Source: Prosthecobacter sp.
GTDB taxonomy: Bacteria; Verrucomicrobiota; Verrucomicrobiia; Verrucomicrobiales; Verrucomicrobiaceae
NCBI RefSeq assembly: GCF_034366625.1
Contig: NZ_JAXMIH010000008.1
Span: 62,001-126,000 of the forward strand
DNA: 64,000 nucleotides
Direction of reading: 5' to 3'
Shown: positions 24,628 through 33,529 of the stretch, in pieces
How the letters are laid out: the number at the start of each line of letters is the position of its first letter
How positions within the stretch are numbered: position 1 is the stretch's first letter
The notes under the pieces: generated by a model
The model's input: the letters and a program-made list of their open reading frames with translations, nothing else
Databases searched by the model: none
What the model was told of the DNA's origin: nothing
Made by a program: the position numbers and the translations under genes

Positions 24628-25089
24628 TCAGGTGGTGAAACTGGCCACACGCGGGTTGACCAGACGCTCGAAGTCGTGCCAGCCCATGCTAATGATCTCC
24701 GTGTGCGTGCCGGCGTTGAAGGCGATCTCCGCCTCCTCGGCCAGGTCGGTGGAGACATAGACGGACATGTCGTAGAGATTTCCGAAGGGTGGCATCGCTC
24801 CGGCCTCGCAGTCGGGGAACAGATCTTTGAATTCTTCTTCACGGGCCAGCCGCACATCTTCCGTGCCGGTCAGTTCGCAAAGATCGTCCAGCAGCACACG
24901 ATGGTTGGATGGCAGCACGGCCATCGCCATCGCGCCATCGACGATCACCATCACCGTTTTCGCCAGCACACGACCGGAGATATGCGCTGCGGCGGCGACT
25001 TCTGCGGCGGTGTAGGCGGGTGAGTGGACGAGAGTGTAGTATTTGACCCTCCGTTCATCGAGGAAGGTTTTCAGTTTTCTGGCAATCAT
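24628..25089 (-). CDS. YbaK/EbsC-type aminoacyl-tRNA deacylase
   Basis: A 153-aa protein with a YbaK domain, which hydrolyses mischarged aminoacyl-tRNAs (for example Cys- or Ala-tRNAPro) in trans. The ATG at 25089 is preferred because GAGG lies 6 nt before it. Features: HSPAYTAAEVAAAAHISGRVLAK, the conserved lysine in KTVMVIVDG, VLPSNHRV, and MPPFGNLYDM near the usual GxxPP/GG loop. Convergent with the lysine-degradation operon (21-bp gap). It shares strand with the amidinotransferase-fold gene 105 nt upstream. The exact tRNA substrate cannot be told. Confidence 0.8.
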   Translation of the reverse strand: MIARKLKTFLDERRVKYYTLVHSPAYTAAEVAAAAHISGRVLAKTVMVIVDGAMAMAVLPSNHRVLLDDLCELTGTEDVRLAREEEFKDLFPDCEAGAMPPFGNLYDMSVYVSTDLAEEAEIAFNAGTHTEIISMGWHDFERLVNPRVASFTT

Positions 25090-25194
25090 TGGAACCTCGC
25101 TTTCTTGGATGAGGGAAGCCGGTCTTGGAAGGCCGGCCTCCATGGGTTGATTGATTCAGATCGCCCCGGGGCAATCCAGTTCTCAAAAGATACG

Positions 25195-26016
25195 TCACCC
25201 AGACCCGTGGTGATGCCATGGATCTGCGGACAAACGCAGCACGAGGCACTTGCACGCGCCGCCCGACTTGATGAACTCGCTCATGGGCAGTGGATGGCAC
25301 TCGTAACCGCGATCCACCAGCATCCGGGAGGTTTCCGGGCAGCCAGCGGGGATCAGCACATGACGGTCGAGCACGACGGCATTGCAGGCGAAGCGCAGCG
25401 CCTCCTCCGGTGGAACGGTGATGAGATCCAGCACATGATCCCGCATCATGCGCCGGCTTGCTTCGCTGAAGGCGGGCGGATGCCAGAGCGCTTCCCCGCC
25501 GCGCAGAGGACAGAAGCAGGTGTCCAGATGGTAGAAATGGGGATCATTCAGCGCAAAGTCCACCACCGCACAGCGAAGCTCCTCCGCGAGCCAGCCGGCG
25601 ATCTCGCGATCCGTGCGGAAACCGTGACCGCAGAACAGCGTGTCGCCAAACCACAGAGCATCACCCTCGCCCTCGAAGACATGGATCTTGGGCAAAGGTA
25701 CGATTTCAAAGCCGTGATCCGCGAACCATCGCTCGTAGGCGGGAGTTTCGCCCTGGCGTTTCGGATGGCGGAAATTCCCCAGGAGGAACCGCGATCCCGC
25801 CACCAGCCCCGCGTTCGCAGTGAAGACCATGTCCGGCCAGTCGGGTTCGGGTGGCAGCACCTCCACCTCGCAATCGAGCGATCGCAGTGTTTCGTGCAAT
25901 TGTCGCCACTGTGCCGCCGCAGTCTCGGGATTCACATCCCGCGACAGGCTCATCCACGGATTGATCTCGTAGCGGATCGAGAAAAAATCCGGCGGGCATA
26001 GCAGCACCCGGTTCAT
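25195..26016 (-). CDS. Amidinotransferase-fold hydrolase (DDAH/arginine deiminase superfamily)
   Basis: A 273-aa enzyme of the guanidino-group-modifying superfamily (arginine deiminase, DDAH, amidinotransferase, CtlX). Typical positions: MVFTANAGLVAG (substrate Asp/Asn loop), FEGEGDALWFG, the catalytic His in DPHFYHLDTCFCPL, and the nucleophile Cys near the C-terminus in KSGGACKCLVLRLSA. The substrate is probably arginine, a methylated arginine or citrulline. It is 70 nt from the divergent peptidase gene and upstream of the YbaK-like gene. Amino-acid catabolism around it (lysine operon) fits a nitrogen-recovery role, which is inference. Confidence 0.75.
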   Translation of the reverse strand: MNRVLLCPPDFFSIRYEINPWMSLSRDVNPETAAAQWRQLHETLRSLDCEVEVLPPEPDWPDMVFTANAGLVAGSRFLLGNFRHPKRQGETPAYERWFADHGFEIVPLPKIHVFEGEGDALWFGDTLFCGHGFRTDREIAGWLAEELRCAVVDFALNDPHFYHLDTCFCPLRGGEALWHPPAFSEASRRMMRDHVLDLITVPPEEALRFACNAVVLDRHVLIPAGCPETSRMLVDRGYECHPLPMSEFIKSGGACKCLVLRLSADPWHHHGSG

Positions 26017-26051
26017 GCTTCAAACTCTACCACAACCTGGACAGCATGCAC

Positions 26052-26066
26052 TTTGCAGCTTGCAAA
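26052..26066. promoter_or_regulatory. Palindrome in divergent promoter region
   Basis: TTTGCA-GCT-TGCAAA, a perfect inverted repeat with 3-bp spacer in the 70-bp gap between the divergent amidinotransferase-fold and M3 peptidase genes. It may bind a regulator serving both; no second copy was noticed. Confidence 0.35.
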
Positions 26067-26086
26067 AAAATGCGCTAACAGGCGGC

Positions 26087-27883
26087 ATGACTTCCGCTTC
26101 ACCTCAGACCCCCGACCGCTGGTCCCTCGAATCCTGGTTCACCGGCTTCGGCAAACCCGACTACACTGACTTCAAAGCCGTGCTCGTGCGCGATGTCGAG
26201 TCTCTGAAGACCCAAGCCGCCGCTTTGGGCAGTGACACGACTGAGATCATTCGCGTCATCAATGCCCTGGAGTCTCTCGGCGACCGTCTCGGCCATCTCT
26301 CCGCCTATCTCGGCTGCTTGTCGGCGGACGACGCCAATGATGAGGCGGTGAAGGCCGATGAGGCGTGGATTTCGACACTGGAAGCCGAGAGCACAAAGCT
26401 CCAGGCATCCCTGCGCTCAGCGCTGGCCGCTTTGAGCGATGCAGCATTCGCGACGATGCTCACCGATGCCTCGTTGAAAAATGCCGAACACGCTGTGCAG
26501 CGGATGCGCTACGAAGGCCAGCATCAGATGAAGTCGGAGATGGAAGCGCTGGCAGCCGATCTGAATGTGAACGGCCTCCATGCCTGGGGGCGGCTGTATG
26601 ACACCCTCACGGGCAAGATGGAGTTTGAGATGACCTTCCCGGACGGGCACAAGGAAACCGTGCCGATGTCACGCCGCCGTGCCTTGATGTCTGAACCGGA
26701 CCGCAAGCTGCGTGAAGCAGCATTTCATGACGGGCAGAAGCCATGGAATGATCACGCTGTCACCCTCGCTGCCGGTTTGAACGGCATCGCTGGCACGCGG
26801 CTGAGTTTGTACGGCCATCGTGGCATCCCGCACTTCCTTGACACGCCGCTCTTTGACGGTGCGATGAGCCGCAAGTCGCTCGATGCGATGCTGGAGGCCA
26901 TTCACACGCACATCGAGCTGCCGCGTCGTGCGTTGCGCAAAGCGGCGAAGCTGCAAGGCACGCCCGCGCTGCACTACTTCGACCTCGAAGCGCCTCAAAT
27001 CGCAGCGCCGGAGGAAAAACCGCTCTCATGGGACGAAGCCTGCAAGACGGTTGATCAAGCCTTCAGCGCCGCGTATCCGAAGCTCGGCTCGTACTTCCGC
27101 GAGATGCTTGCACAGCGCTGGATCGAGGCTCAACCGCGTGCGGGGAAGCGTCCAGGCGCGTTTTGCACCGGATCGCAGCTCAAGCACGAGGAGCGTGTGT
27201 ACATGACCTTCCACAGCACCGTGCATGACATGGTCACGCTCGCCCATGAGGTTGGTCATGCGTGGCATTCGTGTGTGCTCCGCCCTGCGCGTTCCTTTGC
27301 GGCGAGCTATCCGATGACGCTTGCCGAGACGGCGTCGAATTTCGGCGAGATGATCCTGCTCAGCGGCCTCATGAACGATCCCGGCATCACCGAGGCCACC
27401 AAAGCCTACCTGCTCGACCAGGAGATGCTCCGCGCACACGCCTACCTCATCAACATCCCCATGCGCTACGAGTTCGAGAAGGCCTTCTATGCCGAACGTG
27501 CGTCCGGCGAAGTCTCCGTGTCTCGGCTCAGCGAACTCATGAGCGAGGCACAACGCAAGCTCTACGGCGACACGCTGCTCGACGACGGCACCGACCCGAT
27601 GTTCTGGGCCTATAAGATGCATTTCTTCATCACCGGCGTCTCCTTCTACAACTTCCCCTACGTCTTCGGCTATCTGCTCAGCCAGGCGCTGTTCGCACGC
27701 TTCAAAGCCGAAGGCGCGGCTTTCCTGCCACGCTACGAGGCCTTCCTCTCCATGACTGGCAGTGCCACCTGCGAGGAAGTCGTGAAACAAACGCTCGGCG
27801 AAGACCTCACCAATCCCGAGTTCTGGGCCACGGCGCTGCGAGCCATCGAACCGACGTTAACGGCTTATGAGAAGCTGCAGTGA
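26087..27883 (+). CDS. M3-family oligoendopeptidase (PepF type)
   Basis: A cytoplasmic zinc oligopeptidase, 598 aa from the ATG at 26087 (the frame is open a little upstream, but that part is not family-like). The HExxH site is MVTLAHEVGHAWHS, and the third zinc ligand Glu lies downstream in MTLAETASNFGEMI, as in M3B enzymes. The helical N-terminal part and the C-terminal FYNFPYVFGYLLSQALFARF are family features. Such enzymes degrade short peptides. It is divergent from the amidinotransferase-fold gene with a palindrome between them. Confidence 0.9.
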   Translation: MTSASPQTPDRWSLESWFTGFGKPDYTDFKAVLVRDVESLKTQAAALGSDTTEIIRVINALESLGDRLGHLSAYLGCLSADDANDEAVKADEAWISTLEAESTKLQASLRSALAALSDAAFATMLTDASLKNAEHAVQRMRYEGQHQMKSEMEALAADLNVNGLHAWGRLYDTLTGKMEFEMTFPDGHKETVPMSRRRALMSEPDRKLREAAFHDGQKPWNDHAVTLAAGLNGIAGTRLSLYGHRGIPHFLDTPLFDGAMSRKSLDAMLEAIHTHIELPRRALRKAAKLQGTPALHYFDLEAPQIAAPEEKPLSWDEACKTVDQAFSAAYPKLGSYFREMLAQRWIEAQPRAGKRPGAFCTGSQLKHEERVYMTFHSTVHDMVTLAHEVGHAWHSCVLRPARSFAASYPMTLAETASNFGEMILLSGLMNDPGITEATKAYLLDQEMLRAHAYLINIPMRYEFEKAFYAERASGEVSVSRLSELMSEAQRKLYGDTLLDDGTDPMFWAYKMHFFITGVSFYNFPYVFGYLLSQALFARFKAEGAAFLPRYEAFLSMTGSATCEEVVKQTLGEDLTNPEFWATALRAIEPTLTAYEKLQ

Positions 27884-27936
27884 AACCGCGGTGGAGGACA
27901 TGCACGAACACAGACCGCGAATGCAGGGTGTGAGGA

Positions 27937-29331
27937 TCAAGCCGCGGGCAACCGCACGGTGAAGGTGCTACCGTGTCCTACCTCGCTCATCACGCTCACG
28001 CCGCCACCGTGAGCTTCGACGAGCGCCTTCACAATCGACAAACCGAGGCCGCTGCCGCCGTTGGCGCGTGAGCGTGCCTTGTCCACACGGTAGAAGCGCT
28101 CGAACAGATGCGGCAGATGCTCGGGTGCGATGCCGCCGCCGGTATCGATGACCTGAATCTCGATGCATGGCGGTGATTTGCAGATCCGCACAGTGACGCT
28201 TTCGCCCCCAGGCGAGTAACGCACGGCATTTTCGACGAGGTTCGTCATCACACGCTCCAAAGCAATGCGATCACCGTTCACACTGAGCGGTTCATCCGTG
28301 GTGTCTTCGTGGTGGAGCGTGATCTGACGCTCAGTTGCCAAGTTTTGCAATCTGGCGGTCACGCCGGCGCAGAGTTCGCTCACGTTCACCAGTTCGCGCT
28401 GTGTGATGGCGTCGCCGACATCGACATGGGCCAGCGCGAGCATGTTTTCGGTGAGACGGGAGAGGCGTTCGATCTCCTCCTTGTTGCTGACGAGCACCTC
28501 ACGGTATTCTTCGGCGCTACGGGGCCTGCGCAGCGCCACCTCGATCTCGCCGCGCAGCACGGTGAGCGGCGTGCGCAGTTCGTGGGAAGCATCGGCGGTG
28601 AAACGCTGCTGTGTTTTGTACGCGGCTTCGAGGCGGTCGAGCAGGTGATTGAATGAATTGGCCAGCGCGGCGAGTTCAGCGTCATCAGAGGGTGCAAACA
28701 GACGACGCAGGCCGAGTTCGGAGCTGCTGAGCCCGCGCGCGGCCTCCTCCAGACTGGAAACAGAGCGCAGCCATTGCCGGCTTAAATACCACGAAGCGGC
28801 CGCGCCTGCGGCGAGCATGGCTGTGCCGCAGCTCACCAGCCAGGCAAGCAACCGGGCCTGCCGGGCCTGCAGCGCATCAAATGAGATCACGGCCTGCGCA
28901 TACATCACGACTGGCTCGCCCCAGCGGTCACGCCGTGGATGCGTGGCGACACGGTAATTTTTTCCGCCGATCACAAGGGTTTCCAAAATCACGCCACCGG
29001 CGGGATGCTCGGAGCGGCGCACTTTGTCCGTCAGCGGCACTTCGATGGCCAAAGTGCTCGATTTGCCTCCCGGTGTGCCATTCACATCGAAAACCTGCAC
29101 GCCAAACTGCCGCTCCTGCACCTGCAAGTCCTGCTCCATCCATGGCTCCACACGCAGGCGCTCCGCCGGCATGAGGCGCGAGAGCAGCATCGCCTTGCCG
29201 CGCAGAAAATCGTCCATGTCATTCGTCATCGCCTCCCGCGCCACGAGCCACACGATGACGCCGAACATCATCAACGCCGCCGCAAGCAGCGCGGTGAAGC
29301 TGATGAAAAGACGGGCACGGAGGGATTTCAT
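27937..29331 (-). CDS. Sensor histidine kinase
   Basis: Inner-membrane sensor of a two-component system, 464 aa. One transmembrane helix at about 8-30 and another at about 163-185 flank a periplasmic domain of ~130 residues; a HAMP-like segment follows (WLRSVSSLEEAARGLSS). H-box ASHELRTPLTVLRGE, N-box NLVENAVRYSPGG, G1 DTGGGIAPEH, F-box ERFYRVDKA and G2 GGSGLGLSIVKAL are all intact. The layout is that of CusS/OmpR-type kinases. It overlaps the response regulator stop by 4 nt. The stimulus is unknown. Confidence 0.92.
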   Translation of the reverse strand: MKSLRARLFISFTALLAAALMMFGVIVWLVAREAMTNDMDDFLRGKAMLLSRLMPAERLRVEPWMEQDLQVQERQFGVQVFDVNGTPGGKSSTLAIEVPLTDKVRRSEHPAGGVILETLVIGGKNYRVATHPRRDRWGEPVVMYAQAVISFDALQARQARLLAWLVSCGTAMLAAGAAASWYLSRQWLRSVSSLEEAARGLSSSELGLRRLFAPSDDAELAALANSFNHLLDRLEAAYKTQQRFTADASHELRTPLTVLRGEIEVALRRPRSAEEYREVLVSNKEEIERLSRLTENMLALAHVDVGDAITQRELVNVSELCAGVTARLQNLATERQITLHHEDTTDEPLSVNGDRIALERVMTNLVENAVRYSPGGESVTVRICKSPPCIEIQVIDTGGGIAPEHLPHLFERFYRVDKARSRANGGSGLGLSIVKALVEAHGGGVSVMSEVGHGSTFTVRLPAA

Positions 29332-29999
29332 GACTCTTGCAGCAGGTAGCCCGCGCCACGCACGGTTTGAATCAGCGCTGGCGAGAAACCACGATCAACC
29401 TTCTCACGCAGATGGTAAACCGTGACCTCGATCACATTGCTCGGTGTGTTTGGCAGGTCTTCCCATACCTGCTCCGCCAGCTCAGCGCGTGTCACCACGT
29501 TTCCAGCGCGGCGGAGCAGATGCGCCAGCACGCCGAACTCCTTGGCCGAGAGCACCACGAGCTGGCCGCCGCGTGTGACACGACGCGCCCGCAAATCCAC
29601 CTGCAAATCCGCCGCGCGAAGCAGCGCCGGCTCCTCCGAAACTCCACGGCGCAGCAACGCGCGCACGCGGGCAAGCAATTCGGCGAAAGCGAAGGGCTTC
29701 ACGAGATAATCATCCGCGCCGAGATCCAGCCCGTGCACGCGGTCACCCACGCCATCGCGTGCGGTGAGCATCAGCACGCGGGCGGGCATGCCGGAGGCAC
29801 GCAGCTCGCGCAGCACGGAGAAGCCATCGCGTTCCGGCAGCATCACATCGAGAATGACCAGATCAAAACTGCCGCCTCGGGCCTTCTGAAGGCCTGATTC
29901 ACCATCTGAGGCCGTTTCAACGACAAAACCCTCCTCCCGCAGTCCGCGCTCAATGAAGCGGGCCACCTTGATTTCATCTTCGACGACAAGGAGACGCAT
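29328..29999 (-). CDS. OmpR-family response regulator
   Basis: A 223-aa DNA-binding response regulator. The receiver (1-115) has the acidic pair VVEDE, the phosphoacceptor Asp in DLVILDVMLPERDGF, the Thr in MLTARD and Lys in YLVKPFAFAELLARV. The C-terminal winged helix (about 125-220) has VVLSAKEFGVLAHLLRRAGNVV and SNVIEVTVYHLREKVD, typical of OmpR/PhoB. Overlaps the sensor kinase gene by 4 nt and follows the SHD1 protein gene by 17 nt, so all may be one operon. Confidence 0.93.
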   Translation of the reverse strand: MRLLVVEDEIKVARFIERGLREEGFVVETASDGESGLQKARGGSFDLVILDVMLPERDGFSVLRELRASGMPARVLMLTARDGVGDRVHGLDLGADDYLVKPFAFAELLARVRALLRRGVSEEPALLRAADLQVDLRARRVTRGGQLVVLSAKEFGVLAHLLRRAGNVVTRAELAEQVWEDLPNTPSNVIEVTVYHLREKVDRGFSPALIQTVRGAGYLLQES

Positions 30000-30016
30000 G
30001 GAGGCAATGGAATGCG

Positions 30017-30646
30017 CTATTTCTTCTCCAGCACCATGAGAAACTGGCCGGCCTGCGTGTTGGTTTGCAGTTTGCTGGGGCGGTTGGAGTTCGGATTGTC
30101 ATTCGCTGAGCACCATTTCAAGGTCTTGCTGTCGAGATCGAAGATGCCCTCATATTTCTTGCCAGCGAACTGACCTTCCGTGCCGGTGGCGTCGATTCGC
30201 TTGCCCGAAATCCGGTACGTGCCCGCGCCCATGACGGAATTACCGCGTGGATTGGAGGCGGTGATCTTTTCCTCGGTGATCTCCAGGCGGATGTCGCCAT
30301 GCCGTGAGCCATCGCTGTCGGCCATGTAGCCGTCCCAAGTGCCGAGCAGTTGCTTCTTCACGTCGTCCTTGCCCGCGCTCTTTTCGTCCGCTTTCGCGGC
30401 GGTGGCCTTCGGGGCGGCTTCCGCCTGCTCTTTGACGAAAGTCTGATCAGCCTCGCTCAAGCGTGCCAACGGTAGCTGGACGGTGGAACCGTTGGCACTG
30501 CGGATCACCACGGCGTTGTCGAGAACCTTCACAAACTCACCTTCCATGGTACGGCCCGTCTGGGCCTCGGTCCAGGTTCGGGCCTGAAGGGTGGATATGA
30601 CGCAGAAGACGAGGCAGACGTGCAGGAGGTTGGTTTTCGTTTTCAT
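30017..30646 (-). CDS. Secreted SHD1 + TIGR03067-like protein
   Basis: A 209-aa exported protein (signal peptide about 1-22, ISTLQA). Residues ~23-75 form an SHD1-like module, common in Planctomycetes and Verrucomicrobia (RTWTEAQTGRTMEGEFVKV, then VQLPLARLSEADQTFVKE). An Ala/Lys linker leads to a C-terminal lipocalin-like beta domain (LLGTWDGYMADSDG, GTYRISGKRIDATG, GIFDLDSKTLKW) that resembles TIGR03067. No enzyme activity is predicted. It sits in the leftward unit between the sugar dehydrogenase-like gene and the two-component genes. Confidence 0.65.
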   Translation of the reverse strand: MKTKTNLLHVCLVFCVISTLQARTWTEAQTGRTMEGEFVKVLDNAVVIRSANGSTVQLPLARLSEADQTFVKEQAEAAPKATAAKADEKSAGKDDVKKQLLGTWDGYMADSDGSRHGDIRLEITEEKITASNPRGNSVMGAGTYRISGKRIDATGTEGQFAGKKYEGIFDLDSKTLKWCSANDNPNSNRPSKLQTNTQAGQFLMVLEKK

Positions 30647-30682
30647 AGAGATGATGAAACCGCATTGCGGAGGATCAGTCGT

Positions 30683-33409
30683 TCACAGTTCTTCAAAACG
30701 CACGCGGAAGAAGCGGTCCGGGCTGCCGAGCGAGGCGGTGATGGTACGGGTGGTGTCAGCGGCGGGATAGAAGGGCAGATTGCCCGGCGCATCCCAGGTG
30801 CGCCAGGTGATCAAATCGCTGCTCACCTCAATGATGGCGGCGCGGTTCGCCGGATGCGTGAACTGAAACTGCGCCACACCGCCGCCGGACTGCATCACGC
30901 CGTAACTCCAGCCGCTGGAGGAGGCATGCGGATTCGTGCCAGTGAGGAATTCCAGCAGATTGCTGCGGCCGTCGTGATCGGGATCATCGCCGACATCTCC
31001 CACGGGCGGGCTTTGTGCCGTCTGCCATTGAGTGAAGTTCTGCCGTGTGCTCAGAGCGGCGATCCAGTCGCTCACGAGCTGTTCGTTCACTAGATCACGC
31101 TCAAACGTGCCTAGCGGCGGCATGCGTGTGATGCCATTGCCCTGCTGACGGCGCAGAAGTATCGAATGCGTCGTGTCACCCGGTACGATGAAGCGATTCG
31201 CGGTGTCACCATCGTTGTTGACGAGCAGGCCATTGATCAGGTTGGCCGCGTCGGTCTTGGTGGTGATGCGCGCGTCCCAGCTTCCCTGCGAGGCACCGCC
31301 TGGCTGATGACACTGCACGCAGTTCACCGCGAGATACGAGCGCACACGCCATTCGAGCGACTGCGATGTGTCATTAGCCGCCGCGAAGGCGGCAAGATTG
31401 TTCACACCTGTCACGGCGGCGCTGAAATAGCCCGCGTCGCTCAGGGCCTGGAGTTGGTTTTGCAAGCCGGTGCCGTAGTCGCGGGCACGGTTGAGCTGCG
31501 GCGTGTTGAAGCTCAGTGCGTGGCCGCCAACAGGAGTGTGGCAGGTCACGCACTCTCCACGGCTCGGATAACGCCATGTTTGGGAAGGCAAACTGCTCGA
31601 AATTTCCTCCGTAAGTCCGGCCTCGGCCACCAGATCGGCGTCGCTTTGATCCGCGCGCCATTTGTAGCTCAGGCCATAGACATCCGTCGCTGTTTTGACG
31701 AGGAAACGCGTCTCCAGCTTTCGCCGTGTTGCCGGGACACCGCGTGTCGTCTCGAAGTCGAAGTGCTTGATCCAAACCGTGCCAGTTGGAAAGGTCCAGT
31801 TGCCCGTGGCACTGAAGGTGATCGTGTCCGTGGTGTTTGGAATGCTGAACCAGCGGCTCTTGATCGCGTAGTCGCTCCAGAAGTTCACATTTGGATCGTA
31901 GGCCACGATGCCCGCGCCCGGCGTGAGCGTGGCGAGGTTTGAAAACGCGCCCGTGGCCGAGAGCGTGGCCGGTGGCTCCGTGCCCGTGATGCCATTGCGC
32001 ACGAGCCTGTAAATCGTGCCTTGCAGGCTGCACAGCAGCGGCTCGCCATTGCGTGGATCGGTGCCGAAATCGACGATCTGCTGCCGGGTGGTGAGCTGCT
32101 GAGCGGTCCAGACGCCCGGACTCGTCTCCGTGAGCGCCGCGATGATGCCGCCGCCACCGTAAACATCACCGAAGATGTATTTGCCCTGCAGCTCGGTGAG
32201 CTGATTGCCGCGATACACGATGCCGCCGCACACGGAGGGGCCGTAGATGGTGCCGCCGGCGGAAAGGTCGCTCACATACTCGAAAATGGGGTCGATAGGC
32301 GTGAAGCCGTTGACGGGTGGCGCGTTCGTGTTGCCTCCGGAGTTGTCCGGAAAGCGCGGTGGCACGGTGGCGGACTGGAAGAACTCATGAAAGCCCTCGC
32401 GCCAGCTCCAGCCGTAGTCACCGCCCTTTACCACGATGTCCACCTCCTCCCAGTTGAGTTGGCCGACATCGCCAAGAAAGATGCGCCCCGTCGGCGGATC
32501 GATGGTGAAGCGGAACGGATTGCGGAAGCCTGTGGCGAAAATCTCCGTGCGCACCGTCGCGGGAACAATCGTCTGTCCGTGCCAGCTCGTGAAAGCGATG
32601 AACGGGTTGTCCGCCGGTACTTTGTAGGTGCCCGCATGAATGGCGGAGGACACGGGGCCTGGCTGTGCATGTGCGTTGGGCGTTAGATTTTCCGGCCGGT
32701 TGTCCACGTCGAGGCGGATCATCTGGCCCCAGAAGTCCTTGTTGATGAAACGTGCGTTGTTGTAGAAATCGCCGCCGCCGCCCTCGTCACCGAGCGAGAG
32801 GTAAAGATAGCCATCGGCACCGAAGGCGAGATCGCCGCCGTTATGGTTGATCGCCTGATCATAGATCGTCAGCAGCGGCGTCATCGTGGCCGGATCAGCG
32901 CTCGCGGCGGCATTGTAGCTGCCCGGTGTCCCTGTGGCCTGGAAACGCGCCAGCCGCTGATGAAGCTGGCCGCTGAGGGTGATGCTGAAATAGAGGTAGA
33001 AGCAGCCGTTGTCGTTGTAGTCCGGATGGAAAACCATGCTGAGCAGGCCGTTCTCGTCCGCAAACGGGAGCGACTGACCGATGCTGGTCAAATAACTGGC
33101 CAGATCCATGAAGATGGCCTGGGAGGGTGTTGCCGCGCTCAAATTGTTCACCACCCGCACCACGCCCGCACGTTGGGCCACATAGAGGCGGTTCGTCTCG
33201 CCATTCGGGAAGGCCGTGCACATTGGATTCGTGAAAGTCATCCCGCCGCCACCGGCAAAGGTGATCGCGTTCGTCGTCGTGTAGCCCGTCGCCGCAGGCA
33301 GCGTGGCAGGCAGATTGAGCGTGGTGTTTGGCTGCCGCACGAGCTGCGCGTGCAAACACTCACCCGTCATGCCGAGGACGGCCAGGCAGAGTATTGAGGC
33401 AGCTTTCAT
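30683..33409 (-). CDS. Secreted sugar dehydrogenase-like propeller fused to a cytochrome c-like region
   Basis: A 908-aa exported protein from the ATG at 33409 (MKAASILCLAVLGMTGE...HA signal). Residues ~40-450 are a glucose/sorbosone dehydrogenase-type propeller (ENGLLSMVFHPDYNDNG, NHNGGDLAFGADGYLYLSLGD, TGFRNPFRFTIDPPTG, YGWSWREG), a family using PQQ. Residues ~600-790 hold two heme-binding motifs, CVTCHT and CVQCHQ, indicating c-type cytochrome. The end has an EF-hand/dockerin-like calcium loop (DDPDHDGRSNLLEFLTG) and a beta-rich tail ending RFFRVRFEEL, common in Verrucomicrobial exported proteins. It would oxidise a sugar or polyol and pass electrons to the hemes. It heads the leftward unit with the SHD1 protein and the two-component system. 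Confidence 0.8.
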   Translation of the reverse strand: MKAASILCLAVLGMTGECLHAQLVRQPNTTLNLPATLPAATGYTTTNAITFAGGGGMTFTNPMCTAFPNGETNRLYVAQRAGVVRVVNNLSAATPSQAIFMDLASYLTSIGQSLPFADENGLLSMVFHPDYNDNGCFYLYFSITLSGQLHQRLARFQATGTPGSYNAAASADPATMTPLLTIYDQAINHNGGDLAFGADGYLYLSLGDEGGGGDFYNNARFINKDFWGQMIRLDVDNRPENLTPNAHAQPGPVSSAIHAGTYKVPADNPFIAFTSWHGQTIVPATVRTEIFATGFRNPFRFTIDPPTGRIFLGDVGQLNWEEVDIVVKGGDYGWSWREGFHEFFQSATVPPRFPDNSGGNTNAPPVNGFTPIDPIFEYVSDLSAGGTIYGPSVCGGIVYRGNQLTELQGKYIFGDVYGGGGIIAALTETSPGVWTAQQLTTRQQIVDFGTDPRNGEPLLCSLQGTIYRLVRNGITGTEPPATLSATGAFSNLATLTPGAGIVAYDPNVNFWSDYAIKSRWFSIPNTTDTITFSATGNWTFPTGTVWIKHFDFETTRGVPATRRKLETRFLVKTATDVYGLSYKWRADQSDADLVAEAGLTEEISSSLPSQTWRYPSRGECVTCHTPVGGHALSFNTPQLNRARDYGTGLQNQLQALSDAGYFSAAVTGVNNLAAFAAANDTSQSLEWRVRSYLAVNCVQCHQPGGASQGSWDARITTKTDAANLINGLLVNNDGDTANRFIVPGDTTHSILLRRQQGNGITRMPPLGTFERDLVNEQLVSDWIAALSTRQNFTQWQTAQSPPVGDVGDDPDHDGRSNLLEFLTGTNPHASSSGWSYGVMQSGGGVAQFQFTHPANRAAIIEVSSDLITWRTWDAPGNLPFYPAADTTRTITASLGSPDRFFRVRFEEL

Positions 33410-33529
33410 GGGTTGGAACCTGCCCAATGCTGGCTCCCTTGGTCAGAAAACAAAAATGAAAATCAGTTCATCTTTAGACCTGCTTCGCCTGCTAGAATAC
33501 CCAGGGCCTTCCCGTTTGCCTGCCCAGCC

